64,000 bases of DNA, from NCBI RefSeq assembly GCF_000696185.1, contig NZ_KK853997.1:1731343-1795342 (forward strand). Reading direction: 5' to 3'. The notes beneath the pieces are model-generated. The model had not been told where the DNA came from. It was given only the letters and a program-made list of their open reading frames with translations, and did no database searches. Origin of the DNA: Kitasatospora cheerisanensis KCTC 2395 (GTDB lineage: Bacteria > Actinomycetota > Actinomycetes > Streptomycetales > Streptomycetaceae). Made by a program: the position numbers and the translations under genes. Position 1 is the first letter of the stretch. Every line of letters starts with the position of its first letter. Below, piece after piece: positions 45,116 through 54,886 of the stretch.

Positions 45116-46192
45116 TCAGCCGGCGACGGCGGCCGGGACCGGCTTGTCCTCGCGCAGGGCCTGCCAGAGCTTCTGCGCGCGGGCCTCGTCGGCGACCACC
45201 CGGTTGTGGTCGATCCGGTCGGCGACGACGGGGAGCATCACGGTCTTCATCCGCTCGGGCTGGAGGCCCTTCATGCTCTGCGCGAAGTCGAGCAGGCCGT
45301 TGAGCGAGCCGAGGTCGGTGTCGGTGGTGAGGGCCTTGGTGGCCGCGTTCGCCACGCCGTACGCCTTGGTCGGGCTGGAGAGAGTGCCCTTGCGCTGGAG
45401 CTGGGAGAGGACGGAGAGCAGGAACTTCTGCTGGAGGCCGATCCGGCCGAGGTCGCTGCCGTCGCCTATGCCGTGCCGGGTGCGGACGAACGCCAGCGCC
45501 TGGGTGCCGTCCAGGGTGTGGGTGCCGGCCGGCAGGTGCAGGCCGCTGTACTTGTCGTCGATCGGGGCGTCGGTGGTGACCTCCACCCCGCCCATGGCGT
45601 CGACGAGTTCCTTGAACCCGGCGAAGTCGATCTCCACGTAGTGGTTCATCCGCAGGCCGGTCATGCTCTCGACGGTCTTCACCACGCAGGCCGGACCGGC
45701 CGTGGTGTAGATCGAGTTGAACATCACCCGGGGCGAGGCGGGGACCTGCTTGCCGGCGGCGGTGGTGCAGGCGGGGCGGGCGACCATGGTGTCGCGCGGG
45801 ATGCTGACCACGGTGGCGTTGGCCCGGCCCTGCGGGATGTGCACCAGCATCGCGGTGTCGGAGCGGGCGGTGCCGCCGACGTCGCCGCCGGCCAGTTCGC
45901 CGTTGTCGCCGCTGCGGGAGTCGGAGCCGAGCACCAGGATGTCCTGGGCGCCGGTGGGCAGCACGGCCGGCCGGTCCTCGCCGAGGGCCTTGTCGATGTC
46001 GACGGTGTCGAGGTTGCCCTCCAGGTGCCGGTACATCCACAGCCCGGTGCCGCCGGCGGCCAGGGCGAGCGTGAGCACGACGCCGCCGCCGATCAGCAGG
46101 ATCCGCCGGCCGCGGCGGCGCCGCTTCGGGGCCCGGCCCGATGCGGCCGCAGCGGTCTCCGGTGCGGCCGACATCCCGTCAGTCTGCGCCAT
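45116..46192 (-). CDS. LytR-CpsA-Psr (LCP) family cell-wall glycopolymer ligase
   Basis: 358 residues: a cytoplasmic Arg-rich start (PKRRRRGRR), one helix (ILLIGGGVVLTLALAAGGTGLWMY), and an extracytoplasmic LCP domain with LVLGSDSR, RSDTAMLVHIPQ, VVSIPRDTMV, the Arg-rich FVRTRHGIGDGSDLGRIGLQQKFL and VDAMGGVEV. LCP enzymes transfer undecaprenyl-linked polymers such as teichoic acids to peptidoglycan. Just upstream of the TagF-like gene (14-bp gap), it likely ligates that polymer. The AT-rich stretch at about 46,250-46,300 probably holds the operon promoter. Confidence 0.93.
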   Translation of the reverse strand: MAQTDGMSAAPETAAAASGRAPKRRRRGRRILLIGGGVVLTLALAAGGTGLWMYRHLEGNLDTVDIDKALGEDRPAVLPTGAQDILVLGSDSRSGDNGELAGGDVGGTARSDTAMLVHIPQGRANATVVSIPRDTMVARPACTTAAGKQVPASPRVMFNSIYTTAGPACVVKTVESMTGLRMNHYVEIDFAGFKELVDAMGGVEVTTDAPIDDKYSGLHLPAGTHTLDGTQALAFVRTRHGIGDGSDLGRIGLQQKFLLSVLSQLQRKGTLSSPTKAYGVANAATKALTTDTDLGSLNGLLDFAQSMKGLQPERMKTVMLPVVADRIDHNRVVADEARAQKLWQALREDKPVPAAVAG

Positions 46193-46348
46193 GGGTCGAG
46201 CGTCCTCCCAGCCCCCGGGCTCGGTGCGTACCCGGACTGACTGGTCATGCTCTCATGCGATCTTCATGACTTGTTTACTTCTTTGATCACGGACCCATAC
46301 CGTCTCTTTGCGTTTCCGTTGCCTGACGCTCCGTGACCCGCCGGCCGG

Positions 46349-46698
46349 CTACGGGACCGGGCAGGCGGACGGGTCGGCGGAGCCGCCGAGCAGCAGCACC
46401 AGGGCGAAGGCGGTGAGCAGGATGCCGACCGCGACGCCCAGCAGGCGGACGACCTCGGGGTCGTCGGCGCGCTCGCGCAGCCCGGTCCAGCCGGTGGCCG
46501 AGCCGAGGAACGCGCCACCGGCCGCCACCAGGACGAACAGGAACGGGAAGAGGGCCGCCAGGGCGCCGCGCGACCCGGGTTCGAGGTGGGTGTCGCAGCC
46601 CGTCCAGTCGCGGGCCAGGACCGAGACGATGGCGTACGTGGCGAGGCCGGCCCGGCCGCACCCATGGCCGCGGTGGCCGGACGTCCGATCAGGTTCAT
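46349..46698 (-). CDS. Small membrane protein of unknown function, frameshifted
   Basis: About 116 residues if repaired. It starts MNLIGRPATAAMGAAG (ATG 46698, preceded by GGGGGAG) and continues in the next frame as AGLATYAIVSVLARDWTGCD, with three helices (ATYAIVSVLA, ALAALFPFLFVLVAAGGAFL, LLGVAVGILLTAFALVLLLG). One lost base near 46,640-46,660 explains the break. No family recognised. It lies downstream of the TetR gene on the same strand. Confidence 0.68.
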
Positions 46699-46790
46699 GC
46701 TGTCGCTCCCCCCGGGGCGGCGCCGGGTGCGCCCGCCCGTCCTCCTGCTCGGACGGGCGCGGGGCCGCGGCGGTTGCGGGCGACGGCCCG

Positions 46791-47362
46791 TCAGAAGACG
46801 GCGGAAAAGGCCTCCATGCGGCTGTCGTCGAGGTCCGGTCGGAGCCGGCCGCCGCGGGTGAGGGTGGCCATGCCGTGCAGGGCGGACCAGGCGAGTTCGG
46901 TGTAGCCGGCCGGGTCGAGGCCCGCGGCGGCGGCGCTCGCGGTGGCCGGGTCGGCGATCGCGGCGAACGCCTCGTGCAGGGCGGCGGGGCCTCGGGCGTG
47001 CCGTAGGGCAGCGGGTTGGCCATGGTGAAGATGGCGTCGTACAGCGCGGGGTTGGCGGCGGCGAACGCCAGGTAGGCGCGGGCGACGGCGGCGAACGCGG
47101 CCCGCGGTTCGGCGGATCCGGCGGCGGCGGCGCGCAGCTGGACGGCGAGTTCGGCGCAGCCCTCGACGGCGACGGCGGCGACGATCGCGTCCTTGCCGGC
47201 GAAGTGGCTGTACAGGACGGGCTGGCTGTACTCGATGCGTTCGGCGAGCCGGCGGGTGGTGACGGCGTCCCAGCCCTCGGTCTCGGCGAGTTCGCGGGCG
47301 GCCCGGACGATCAGCTGTTCCCGTTCGGCGCGTTCGCGCGCCCTGCGCTCCTTGATAGCCAT
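46791..47362 (-). CDS. TetR family transcriptional regulator, frameshifted
   Basis: About 190 residues if repaired. The helix-turn-helix is intact (EREQLIVRAARELAETEGWDAVTTRRLAERIEYSQPVLYSHFAGKDAIV). The C-terminal domain continues in the next frame (AALHEAFAAIADPATASAAAAG ... GYTELAWSALHGMATL) to a TGA at 46791. The break near 46,985-47,005 lies in a CCCCG run and fits one lost base. It is divergent from the DUF4267 gene across a CTAG-rich spacer, so it likely represses that gene. Confidence 0.85.
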
Positions 47363-47372
47363 GCCCGGAATC

Positions 47373-47429
47373 CTAGCACCGCTAGACAACTGACGGCCCG
47401 TCGGTCTAGCGTTGTTCACATCGCTAGCG
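47373..47429. promoter_or_regulatory. CTAG-containing operator-like repeats between tetR and the DUF4267 gene
   Basis: Four CTAG tetramers (47373, 47382, 47406, 47424), rare in such GC-rich DNA, lie within 55 bp. They include CTAGAC-N16-GTCTAG (47382-47409) and the perfect palindrome CGCTAGCG (47422-47429). The location between divergent TetR and target-like genes suggests TetR binding; that is inference. Confidence 0.55.
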
Positions 47430-47478
47430 CCGCTAACCGAAAGGGCGGCGCGGCCCACGTCGCATTGGGGGAACCACC

Positions 47479-47931
47479 ATGTCCGTCGCCGTCGAAGCAC
47501 CCGCCGTCGAAGCACCCGCCGCCACCACGACCCGCCGCCTGCGGATCCACCTGGCCACCGCCGGCACCGTCCTGCTCGGCCTGTTCCCGCTCTGGTTCGG
47601 CCTGAGCTACGTCCTCGCCCCGGAGTCCACCGCCCCGAGCTTCGGCCTCCCGGCCTGGCCGCACGGCGACGCGGCGACGTTCCTCATCACCAAGGGCATC
47701 CGCGACGTGGTCTCCGGCCTCGTCCCGCTGGCCCTGCTGCTGCTCGGGCACCGCCGCGCCTCGGGCTGGGCGATGCTCGTCATCGCGGCCGTCCCGGTCG
47801 GCGACGCGACCACCATCCTGGTCCACCACGGCAGCACCGCCATGGCGTTCGGCGTCCACTACGCGACGGCCGCGGTCATGGTCCTGGTGGCCGGCCTGGT
47901 GCTCACCGAGAAGCCGGCGAGCCGGAGCTGA
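47479..47931 (+). CDS. DUF4267-like small integral membrane protein
   Basis: 150 residues with four predicted helices (VLLGLFPLWFGLSYVLAP, GIRDVVSGLVPLALLLLG, GWAMLVIAAVPVGDATTILVHH, HYATAAVMVLVAGLVLT). The KGIRDVVSGL motif and VPVGDATTIL match DUF4267-like membrane proteins that pair with TetR regulators. The function is unknown. ATG 47479 follows GGGG(G)AACC. It converges on the desulfhydrase-like gene with 7 bp between stops. Confidence 0.8.
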   Translation: MSVAVEAPAVEAPAATTTRRLRIHLATAGTVLLGLFPLWFGLSYVLAPESTAPSFGLPAWPHGDAATFLITKGIRDVVSGLVPLALLLLGHRRASGWAMLVIAAVPVGDATTILVHHGSTAMAFGVHYATAAVMVLVAGLVLTEKPASRS

Positions 47932-47938
47932 CGCCGCC

Positions 47939-49045
47939 TCAGCCGTCCGACCAGTCGCCGCCCGCGAGGAACGCCTCCAGGGCGGCGCGGTGCGGCGCCG
48001 GGTCGATCCGCTGCGCGGCGAGCCACTCGGCCGAGTAGTACTTGTCGAGGTAGCGGTCGCCGGGGTCGCAGATCAGCGTGACGACGCTGCCGGTGCGGCC
48101 GGCGGCCCGCATCTCGGCGACGATCCTCAGCGCGCTGTACAGGCCGGTGCCGGTGGAGGCGCCGGCCTTCCGGCCGAGGACGCCCTCCAGCAGGTGGACG
48201 GCGGCGATGGACGCCGCGTCGGGGACGCGCATCATCCGGTCGATCGCGCCGGCCACGAAGGACGGCTCCATCCGGGGCCGGCCGATGCCCTCGATCCGGG
48301 AGCCGGTGGGACAGGTGGCGTCGGGGTCGCGGTTCACCCAGCCGTCGAAGAAGCAGGAGTTCTCCGGGTCGGCGACGCAGATCCGGGTGTCGTACTGCAT
48401 GTAGTGCACGTACCGGGCGATGGTCGCGGAGGTGCCGCCGGTGCCGGCGGTGGCGACGATCCAGGCCGGCTCGGGGTGCGGCTCCAACCGCAGCTGCGCG
48501 AACACCGACTCGGCGATGTTGTTGTTGCCGCGCCAGTCGGTGGCCCGCTCGGCGTAGGTGAACTGGTCCATGTAGTGGCCGCCGGTGTCGGCCGCCAGCG
48601 CGGTGGCGGTCTCGTACACCTCGCACGGGTCGTCGACCAGGTGGCACCGGCCGCCGTGGAACTCGATCAGCTCGATCTTGGCGCGGCTGGTGGAGCGGGC
48701 CATCACCGCGACGAAGGGGACGCCGATCAGCTGCGCGAAGTACGCCTCGGAGACGGCGGTGGAGCCGCTGGACGCCTCGATGACGGGCTTGCCGGGGCGG
48801 ATCCAGCCGTTGCACAGGCCGTACAGGAACAGCGAGCGCGCCAGCCGGTGCTTGAGGCTGCCGGTGGGGTGGGTGGACTCGTCCTTCAGGTACAGGTCGA
48901 TGCCCCACGCGGCGGGCAGCGGGTAGCGCAGCAGGTGCGTGTCGGCGGAGCGGTTGGCGTCGGCCTGCACGCGCCGCACCGACTCCTTCAGCCAGGCCCG
49001 GTACTCGGGGTCGGAACGGTCCACGTCCAGGGTCGGAACGGTCAT
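47939..49045 (-). CDS. PLP-dependent cysteine synthase-family enzyme (Cds1-like cysteine desulfhydrase)
   Basis: 368 residues of the fold type II PLP family. The Schiff-base Lys lies in [15 protein letters not shown], the substrate loop is [15 protein letters not shown], and the phosphate-binding region is [15 protein letters not shown]. Sequence style ([28 protein letters not shown]) resembles mycobacterial Cds1, which releases H2S from L-cysteine, more than CysK. ATG 49045 has GAGGAGAG about 6 bases upstream. A GTAAC...GTTAC inverted repeat near 49085-49115 may be regulatory. Confidence 0.82.
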   Translation of the reverse strand: MTVPTLDVDRSDPEYRAWLKESVRRVQADANRSADTHLLRYPLPAAWGIDLYLKDESTHPTGSLKHRLARSLFLYGLCNGWIRPGKPVIEASSGSTAVSEAYFAQLIGVPFVAVMARSTSRAKIELIEFHGGRCHLVDDPCEVYETATALAADTGGHYMDQFTYAERATDWRGNNNIAESVFAQLRLEPHPEPAWIVATAGTGGTSATIARYVHYMQYDTRICVADPENSCFFDGWVNRDPDATCPTGSRIEGIGRPRMEPSFVAGAIDRMMRVPDAASIAAVHLLEGVLGRKAGASTGTGLYSALRIVAEMRAAGRTGSVVTLICDPGDRYLDKYYSAEWLAAQRIDPAPHRAALEAFLAGGDWSDG

Positions 49046-49177
49046 CGCGCACTCTCCTCGCACCCGCCGAATACCCACCCACTGTAACAGGTGATCACGA
49101 TAAGTGACGGTTACGGAGACCCCAGCTTCCGCTTATGGGAAGCCGGGGCCCCGCGCGACGCAGTGCCTGACGATCCG

Positions 49178-51741
49178 TCAGTCCGCCGCCACCGCCCGCA
49201 GGATGTCCAGCCGCGCCGCCCGCGCCGCGGGCCGCAGACCGGCCAGCGCCCCCGCCGCCACGCCCACCAGGGCGACGACCGCCAGCCGCCCGGCGGGCAG
49301 CGCGAACGAACCCGTGCCGGCGCTGTCCGCGGCCCGGGTCAGCGCCCAGCCGAGCAGCACGCCCAGCGCCAGCCCGCCGGCCGTGCCGAAGGCGGCGACC
49401 AGCACCGACTCCCAGCGCACCATCGCCCGCAGCTGCGCCCGGGTCTGGCCGACGGCGCGCAGCAGCCCGAGCTCCCGCAGCCGCTCGTGGACGGCCAGGG
49501 TCAGCGTGTTGGCGATGCCGAGCAGCGCGATCAGCACGGCGAGCGCCAGCAGCGCGTAGACCACCGACAGCATCATGTCGACGCCGGACGCGGAGCTCTC
49601 GGCGTACTCGGCGCGGGTCTGCACCTGCGGACCGCCGAAGCCGGCGGCGGCCCTGGTGAGCGCGGCCTTGCCCGCGGCGAGGCCGACGCCGGGCTTCAGG
49701 GCGACGGCGACCAGCGTGTCGGCGTCCTGGACGCGGTGCGGCTCCCAGGCCCGGCGGCTGATCAGGTAGTCGCCGGTGACGCCGCCGCCGCGGTACAGCG
49801 CGCGGACGGTGAAGACGGCCGGGCCGTCGGTGAACCGCATCGGGACGACGCTGCCGAGCTGCCAGCCGCGGGCGGCGGCCTCGGTGCGGGAGACCGCGAG
49901 GCCGTCGGCGCCGAGGTCCGCCAGCGAGCCGTCGATCCGCCCGAGGTCGGTGACCTGGGCCAGCTGCTCCGGGTCGGCGACGTCCAACTGCTTTCCGCGG
50001 CCGTCCACCTGGGCCACGCCCCGGCCGAGGCCGGCGGCGGCGCGGACCTCCGGCAGGGCGGCCAGGGCGGGGGCGAGCCTCGGGGAGACGCCGCTGCCGC
50101 CGGCCCCGGCGGCGGGCGCGGTGACGGCGAGGTCGCCGGCGAAGGAGCGCGCGACGGTGTCGTCCAGGGTGGCCTTCACGGACGCCCCGAACACGGTGAA
50201 CAGGGTGACCACGGCGACGCCGACCATCAGCGCGCTCGCGGTGGCCGCGGTCCGCTTCGGGTTGCGGGCCGCGTTGCGGCGGGCCAGCGCGCCGGTGACG
50301 CCGCGCAGCCGGACCAGCGGCGCGCCCAGCACCCGGACGGCGGTGGCGGCGGCGACCGGGCCGAGCACCACGGTGCCCAGCAGCAGCGCCAGCGCCCCGC
50401 CGACGGTCAGCGCCAGCGAGGGCCCGCGGGTCGCGCCGACCACCACGGCGGGCAGGCCGCCGGCCGTCAGCAGCGCGCCGAGGACCGTGCGCAGCACGGC
50501 GGCCCGGCCGGTGGCGGCGTCGTCCACGGCGGTGTCGCGCAGGGCCGCGAGCGGCGCGGTGCGGGCGGCGCGCAGCGCGGGGCGAGGGCGGAGCCGGCCG
50601 CGACCAGGGTGCCGACCAGCAGCGGCAGGAGGACGGTGGCGGTCTTGACCACGGTGCCGCCGGTGGGCAGCGTGAAGCCGAGGGCGGCGAACAGCGCCTT
50701 GAGTCCGGCGGCGACGCCGAAGCCGCCGAGCAGGCCGAGCGCGGAGGCCAGCAGGCCGAGCGCGAGGGCCTCGCCGAGGGTGGTGCCGAGGATCTGCCGG
50801 CGGCTCGCGCCGAGGGCGCGCAGCAGGGCGTTCTCCCGGGTGCGCTGCGCGGTGACGATGGCGAAGGTGTTGTGGATGGTGAAGGTGGCGACCAGCAGCG
50901 CGATGCCGGCGAACACCAGCAGCAGGGTGGTGAACAGGCCGAGGAAGCGCCCGGAGACGTCGGCGGTGGACTCCGCGGTGGCGTCCGCGCCGGTCAGCGC
51001 CTCCACCCCGGCGGGCAGCAGCGGCCGTACCCGGTCGACGAGTTGACGCTGGCTCAGGCTGTCGGAGCGCAGCCGGACGGTGGACAGCTGGCCGCTGCCG
51101 CGGGGGGTCAGGTGGGCCTGCGCGTCGGCGAGGGTGAGCGCGGTGAAGGTGCTGGGGCCCATGCCGTCGGCGTCGGCGCCGAAGGTGGCGATGCCGACCA
51201 CGGTGATCCGCACCGGGTCGGGGGTGCGCAGCACGGTGCTGTCGCCGAGGTGCAGGTTCCCGGCCTCGGCCGCGCCGCGGTTGATCACGGCCTCGCCGGG
51301 GGCGGCGGGGGCGCGGCCCTCGGCGAGCCGGTACGGGTTGAGCTGCGGGTCGGCGATCCAGTTGCCGGCCCAGGTGGGCGGGCCCTGGCCGCCGACGGGT
51401 TCGCCGTTCCGGCCGAGGAGTTGGCCGGCGCCCTGGACGGCGCCTTCGGCGGCGCTCACCCCGGGCACGGCGCGCAGCTTCTCGGCGAGCGCGGCGTCGA
51501 GCGGGGCGCGGACGCCGCCGGGGACGGCGGGGTCGGCGAGGGCGTCGGCGCTGCGGACCACCGCGTCGGTGCCGGCGTTGGCGTCGGCGAACAGGGTGTC
51601 GAAGTTGGCGCGCAGGGTGTCGCCGAGCACCATGGTGCCGGTCAGGAAGGCGACGCCGAGGACGATCGACAGCACGGTGCCGGCCAGGCGGCGGCGGTGC
51701 GCGATCAGCGAGCGCGCCCCGAGGCGGACGCTCGCGTTCAC
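49178..51741 (-). CDS. ABC transporter permease with two FtsX domains, frameshifted
   Basis: About 854 residues if repaired. It has the MacB/FtsX duplicated layout: an N-terminal helix (GTVLSIVLGVAFLTGTMVLGD), a periplasmic-like domain and an FtsX core (LLLVFAGIALLVATFTIHNTFAIVTAQRTRENALLRALGASR), then a second set ending LLALAVLIALLGIANTLTLAVHERLRELGLLRAVG. The break near 50,575-50,585 fits one lost base. Such permeases work with lipoprotein-release or antimicrobial-peptide efflux ATPases. GTG 51741 overlaps the ATPase stop (GTGA). Confidence 0.87.
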
Positions 51742-52487
51742 CGGGCGCCCGCCGGGGCGCGGCGGCCGTCGAAGGCCTTCATCCGGTCCAGGACCCGTGC
51801 GGCGGTGGGCTGTTGCATGGTGTCGACGAGCCGGCCGTCGGCGAGGAACAGCACGGTGTCGGCGTACGCGGCGGCGGCCGGATCGTGGGTGACCATCACC
51901 ACCGACCGGTGCATGGTGTCGACGGCGGAGCGCAGCAGTCCGAGGACCTCGCCGCCGCTGCGGGAGTCCAGGTTGCCGGTGGGCTCGTCGGCGAACACCA
52001 CCTGGGGGCGGCCGGCGAGGGCCCGGGCGACGGCGACGCGCTGCTGCTGGCCGCCGGAGAGCTGGCCGGGCCGGTGGTGCAGGCGGTCGCCGAGGCCGAC
52101 CACGTCGATCAGGGCGTCCAGCCAGTCGTGGTCGGGGGCGGTGCCGCCGAGGTCGAGCGGCAGGGTGATGTTCTCCCGGACCGTCAGGGTCGGCACCAGG
52201 TTGAACGCCTGGAACACGAAGCCGAGCCGTTCGCGGCGCAGCAGCGTCAGTTCGCGGTCGCCGAGTGCGGAGAGTTCGGTGTCGCCGAGCCAGGCCCGGC
52301 CGCCGCTGAGCGTGTCGAGCCCGGCGGCGCAGTGCATGAGCGTCGACTTGCCGGAGCCGGAGGGCCCCATGACGGCGGTGAACCGGGCCGCGGCGAACTC
52401 GACGCTCACGCCGTCCAGGGCCCGCACCCGGGTCTCCCCCGCGCCGTACTCCTTCACGGCGTCCTCGACCCGGGCCGCGGCGCTCAT
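51738..52487 (-). CDS. ABC transporter ATP-binding protein (MacB/LolD type)
   Basis: 249 residues with Walker A GPSGSGKST, Q-loop VFQAFNLVP, signature LSGGQQQRVAVARAL, Walker B VVFADEPTGNLD and H-loop VTHD. The FQAFNL and ADEPTGNLDS phrases are typical of ATPases paired with FtsX permeases. It is coupled to the permease and to the SHOCT gene by 4-bp overlaps, and a two-component system lies next door, a layout often used for envelope-stress efflux. Confidence 0.93.
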   Translation of the reverse strand: MSAAARVEDAVKEYGAGETRVRALDGVSVEFAAARFTAVMGPSGSGKSTLMHCAAGLDTLSGGRAWLGDTELSALGDRELTLLRRERLGFVFQAFNLVPTLTVRENITLPLDLGGTAPDHDWLDALIDVVGLGDRLHHRPGQLSGGQQQRVAVARALAGRPQVVFADEPTGNLDSRSGGEVLGLLRSAVDTMHRSVVMVTHDPAAAAYADTVLFLADGRLVDTMQQPTAARVLDRMKAFDGRRAPAGAR

Positions 52488-52750
52488 CGCTCCACCCCCG
52501 GCGCGTCCTGAGCCTCCGTCAGGACGGCGCGGCGCTCCCGGTACTCCTCGGCGTCGATCTCGCCGTGCGCGTAGCGCCGCCCGAGCACCGCCAGCGGGGC
52601 GTGCTCGGAGCCGCCGCCGCACCGGCCGCGGCGCCGCCACGCCACCCGGCGCAGCACCAGCACCGCGACCGCCGCGACCAGCAGCCAGAAGAACGGGAAC
52701 ACCAGCACCCAGGGGCCCGGCCAGGGCCCGTCGGCCAGCGAAGCGACCAT
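52484..52750 (-). CDS. Small membrane protein with SHOCT domain
   Basis: 88 residues: one helix (GPWVLVFPFFWLLVAAVAVLVL), a basic stretch (RRVAWRRRGR) and a C-terminal SHOCT motif (APLAVLGRRYAHGEIDAEEYRERRAVL). SHOCT segments are short oligomerisation or targeting modules. AGGAG precedes ATG 52750. It is first in the SHOCT-ATPase-permease operon, overlapping the ATPase start by 4 bp (ATGA), and so may be an accessory subunit. Confidence 0.85.
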   Translation of the reverse strand: MVASLADGPWPGPWVLVFPFFWLLVAAVAVLVLRRVAWRRRGRCGGGSEHAPLAVLGRRYAHGEIDAEEYRERRAVLTEAQDAPGVER

Positions 52751-52868
52751 CGGAACTCATCTCCTCGGAAGGGGGCGGGAGCTCTCTCCTGCCCGCCCCT
52801 CCACCGTCCCGCCGGCCCGGCCCCCGGCGCGTCCCCCACCGGGAGGCAGCGCGGCTGCTCCCCCGGGA

Positions 52869-53531
52869 CTACCCGAGCCAGCCGGGGCGGACCAGGCCGG
52901 ATTCGTAGGCGGCGACGACGAGTTGGGCGCGGTCGCGGACGCCGAGTTTGACCATGGTGCGGCTGACGTGGGTCTTGGCGGTGAGCGGGCTGACCACCAG
53001 GCGGCGGGCGATGTCCTCGTTGCCGAGGCCGAGGCCGACCAGGGCGAGGACTTCGCGTTCGCGGTCGGTGAGGACGTCCAGGCGGGCGGTGGACGGCTCC
53101 TTGGAGCGGGCCGCGAACTCGCCGATCAGGCGGCGGGTGACGCCCGGGGAGAGCAGCGCGTCACCGGCGGCGGCGACCCGGACGGCGCGCAGCAGGTCGC
53201 CGGGCTCGGTGTCCTTGACGAGGAAGCCGGCGGCGCCGGCCCGCAGCGCCTCGAAGACGTACTCGTCGAGTTCGAAGGTGGTCAGCACCACGACCCGGAC
53301 GTCGGCGAGCGCGGGGTCGGCGCAGATCCGGCGGGTGGCGGCGAGGCCGTCCACGCGGGGCATCCGGATGTCCATCAGGACGACGTCGGGGCGCAGTTCG
53401 GCGGCGCGGGCGACGGCCTGTTCGCCGTCGTCGGCCTCGCCGACCACCTCCAGGTCGGCCTGGGCGTCCAGCAGGGCCCGGAAGCCGGCCCGGACGAGCT
53501 TCTGGTCGTCGGCCAGCAGCACCCTGATCAT
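52869..53531 (-). CDS. NarL/LuxR-type response regulator
   Basis: 220 residues. The receiver domain has DD at 8-9, phospho-acceptor D54 in VVLMDIRMP and Lys in LVKD. The C-terminal LuxR helix-turn-helix is LTDREREVLALVGLGLGNEDIARRLVVSPLTAKTHVSRTMVKLGV. Its cognate kinase lies just upstream and overlaps it by 4 bp. Given the neighbouring ABC operon on the same strand, that transporter is a plausible target. Confidence 0.93.
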   Translation of the reverse strand: MIRVLLADDQKLVRAGFRALLDAQADLEVVGEADDGEQAVARAAELRPDVVLMDIRMPRVDGLAATRRICADPALADVRVVVLTTFELDEYVFEALRAGAAGFLVKDTEPGDLLRAVRVAAAGDALLSPGVTRRLIGEFAARSKEPSTARLDVLTDREREVLALVGLGLGNEDIARRLVVSPLTAKTHVSRTMVKLGVRDRAQLVVAAYESGLVRPGWLG

Positions 53532-54721
53532 GCGTGGTCCTCCTCGCGGGTGAGCGGCAGCCGGGCCCGGACCTGCCAGCCGCCGGTGCCGTCGGGTCCG
53601 GCGTCCACGGTGCCGCCGAACGCGGCGGCGCGTTCGCGCATGCCGACCAGTCCGGTGCCGCTGCCGCCGGCGTCGCCGCCGCCGGGCGGGCCGGGGTCGG
53701 TGACGGTCAGCTCCAGGCGGTCGGCGTGCCAGGCGAGTTCGACGGCGGCGGCGCGGGCGGTGGAGTGCCGCAGGACGTTGGTCAGCGCCTCCTGGACGAT
53801 CCGGAACGCGGCGAGTCCGAGGCCGGCGCCGAGCCGCGGGGCGCGGCCCTCGGTGCGGACGGTGACGGCCAGTCCGGCGTGGCCGGCCTGCGCGACGAGT
53901 TCGTCCAGCCGTTCCAGGCCGGGCGCGGGGGTGCGGGGTGCGGCGGCGCCGGGGGTGCGCAGCGTGCCGAGCACCTGGCGGACCTCGCCGAGCGCCTCCT
54001 TGCTGGTGGCCTTGATGGTGACCAGGGCGTCCCGGGCCTGTTCGGGCCGGGCGTCCAGCAGTTCCAGGGCGACCCCGGCCTGGAGGTGGATCAGCGAGAT
54101 CGAGTGCGCCAGGATGTCGTGCAACTCCCGTGCCATCCGCAGCCGTTCCTCGTCGCTGCGGCGGGCCCGGGCCTCCTCCTCGGCGGCCCGCACGGCGGCG
54201 ATCTGCTCGCGCCGGAACCGGGCCAGTTCGGCGCCGGCGACCACCAGCAGCAGCCAGGCCGTGATGCCGAGCTCCTGCCAGCCGGCCACCCGGTGGCCGG
54301 GCGAGCGCAGCCAGTCGGCCGGCACCGCGTAGTTGACCAGCAGGTGCAGCAGGTAGAAGCCGCCGGCGCTGAGCCAGGCGGCCCGCCGGTGCCCGCGCTG
54401 CACGGCCGAGAAGAACGCCACCACCAGTGCCACGAAGACCGGCCCGTACGGGTATCCGGCCCACAGGTAGGCGGCCGTCACCGCGGTCGTCGCGGCGACG
54501 GTGAACGCCGGCCACCGCACCCGCAGCACCAGCAGCGCCGGGCCGAGCACCAGCAGCAGGTACCCCCAGGCGTCCAGCGGCGCCCGCCCGGTCTGGTGCC
54601 GGGCCGCCGCGGACGTCCCGACCAGCTGGACGACCGTCACCACGACGGCCGCCGCGACCGGCCACCCGGCCTTGCCGGCCCGTACCCACACCGGCACCCA
54701 CGGCCGCCGCGCATCTCCCAT
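53528..54721 (-). CDS. Sensor histidine kinase (HisKA_3, NarL-partner type)
   Basis: 397 residues: four to six helices in the first 165 residues (PVAAAVVVTVVQLVG, LLLVLGPALLVLRV and others), a short coiled coil, then the dimerisation/phosphoacceptor helix LRMARELHDILAHSISLIHLQ with H201, and an ATPase domain with N-box EALTNVLRHS and G-box GSGTGLVGMRERAA. No extracytoplasmic sensor loop of size is present, so it probably senses at the membrane. ATG 54721 (MGDARRPW) was chosen; an in-frame start at 54757 is possible. It overlaps the regulator by 4 bp. Confidence 0.9.
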   Translation of the reverse strand: MGDARRPWVPVWVRAGKAGWPVAAAVVVTVVQLVGTSAAARHQTGRAPLDAWGYLLLVLGPALLVLRVRWPAFTVAATTAVTAAYLWAGYPYGPVFVALVVAFFSAVQRGHRRAAWLSAGGFYLLHLLVNYAVPADWLRSPGHRVAGWQELGITAWLLLVVAGAELARFRREQIAAVRAAEEEARARRSDEERLRMARELHDILAHSISLIHLQAGVALELLDARPEQARDALVTIKATSKEALGEVRQVLGTLRTPGAAAPRTPAPGLERLDELVAQAGHAGLAVTVRTEGRAPRLGAGLGLAAFRIVQEALTNVLRHSTARAAAVELAWHADRLELTVTDPGPPGGGDAGGSGTGLVGMRERAAAFGGTVDAGPDGTGGWQVRARLPLTREEDHA

Positions 54722-54886
54722 ACCCGGAAGGCTAGCCGCGCCTCCCGCCTGCACCATCGGCCGCGCGGAGCAGACCCGCGCACTCCCCCGGAAGTAGCCG
54801 CCGCGACGCGGAGTGATCATCCGCTCACCCCTGGTACGGTCGGTGCCGACCGGCACCGCGTCCCGTCCAGGAACAGGAAGAGGCCC

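Noticed and set aside
41079..45641. A 1520-residue plus-strand open frame opposite the TagF-like gene
   Set aside because: Its Val/Gly/Asp-rich composition is that of an antisense shadow, and the minus strand encodes intact GT2 and TagF motifs.
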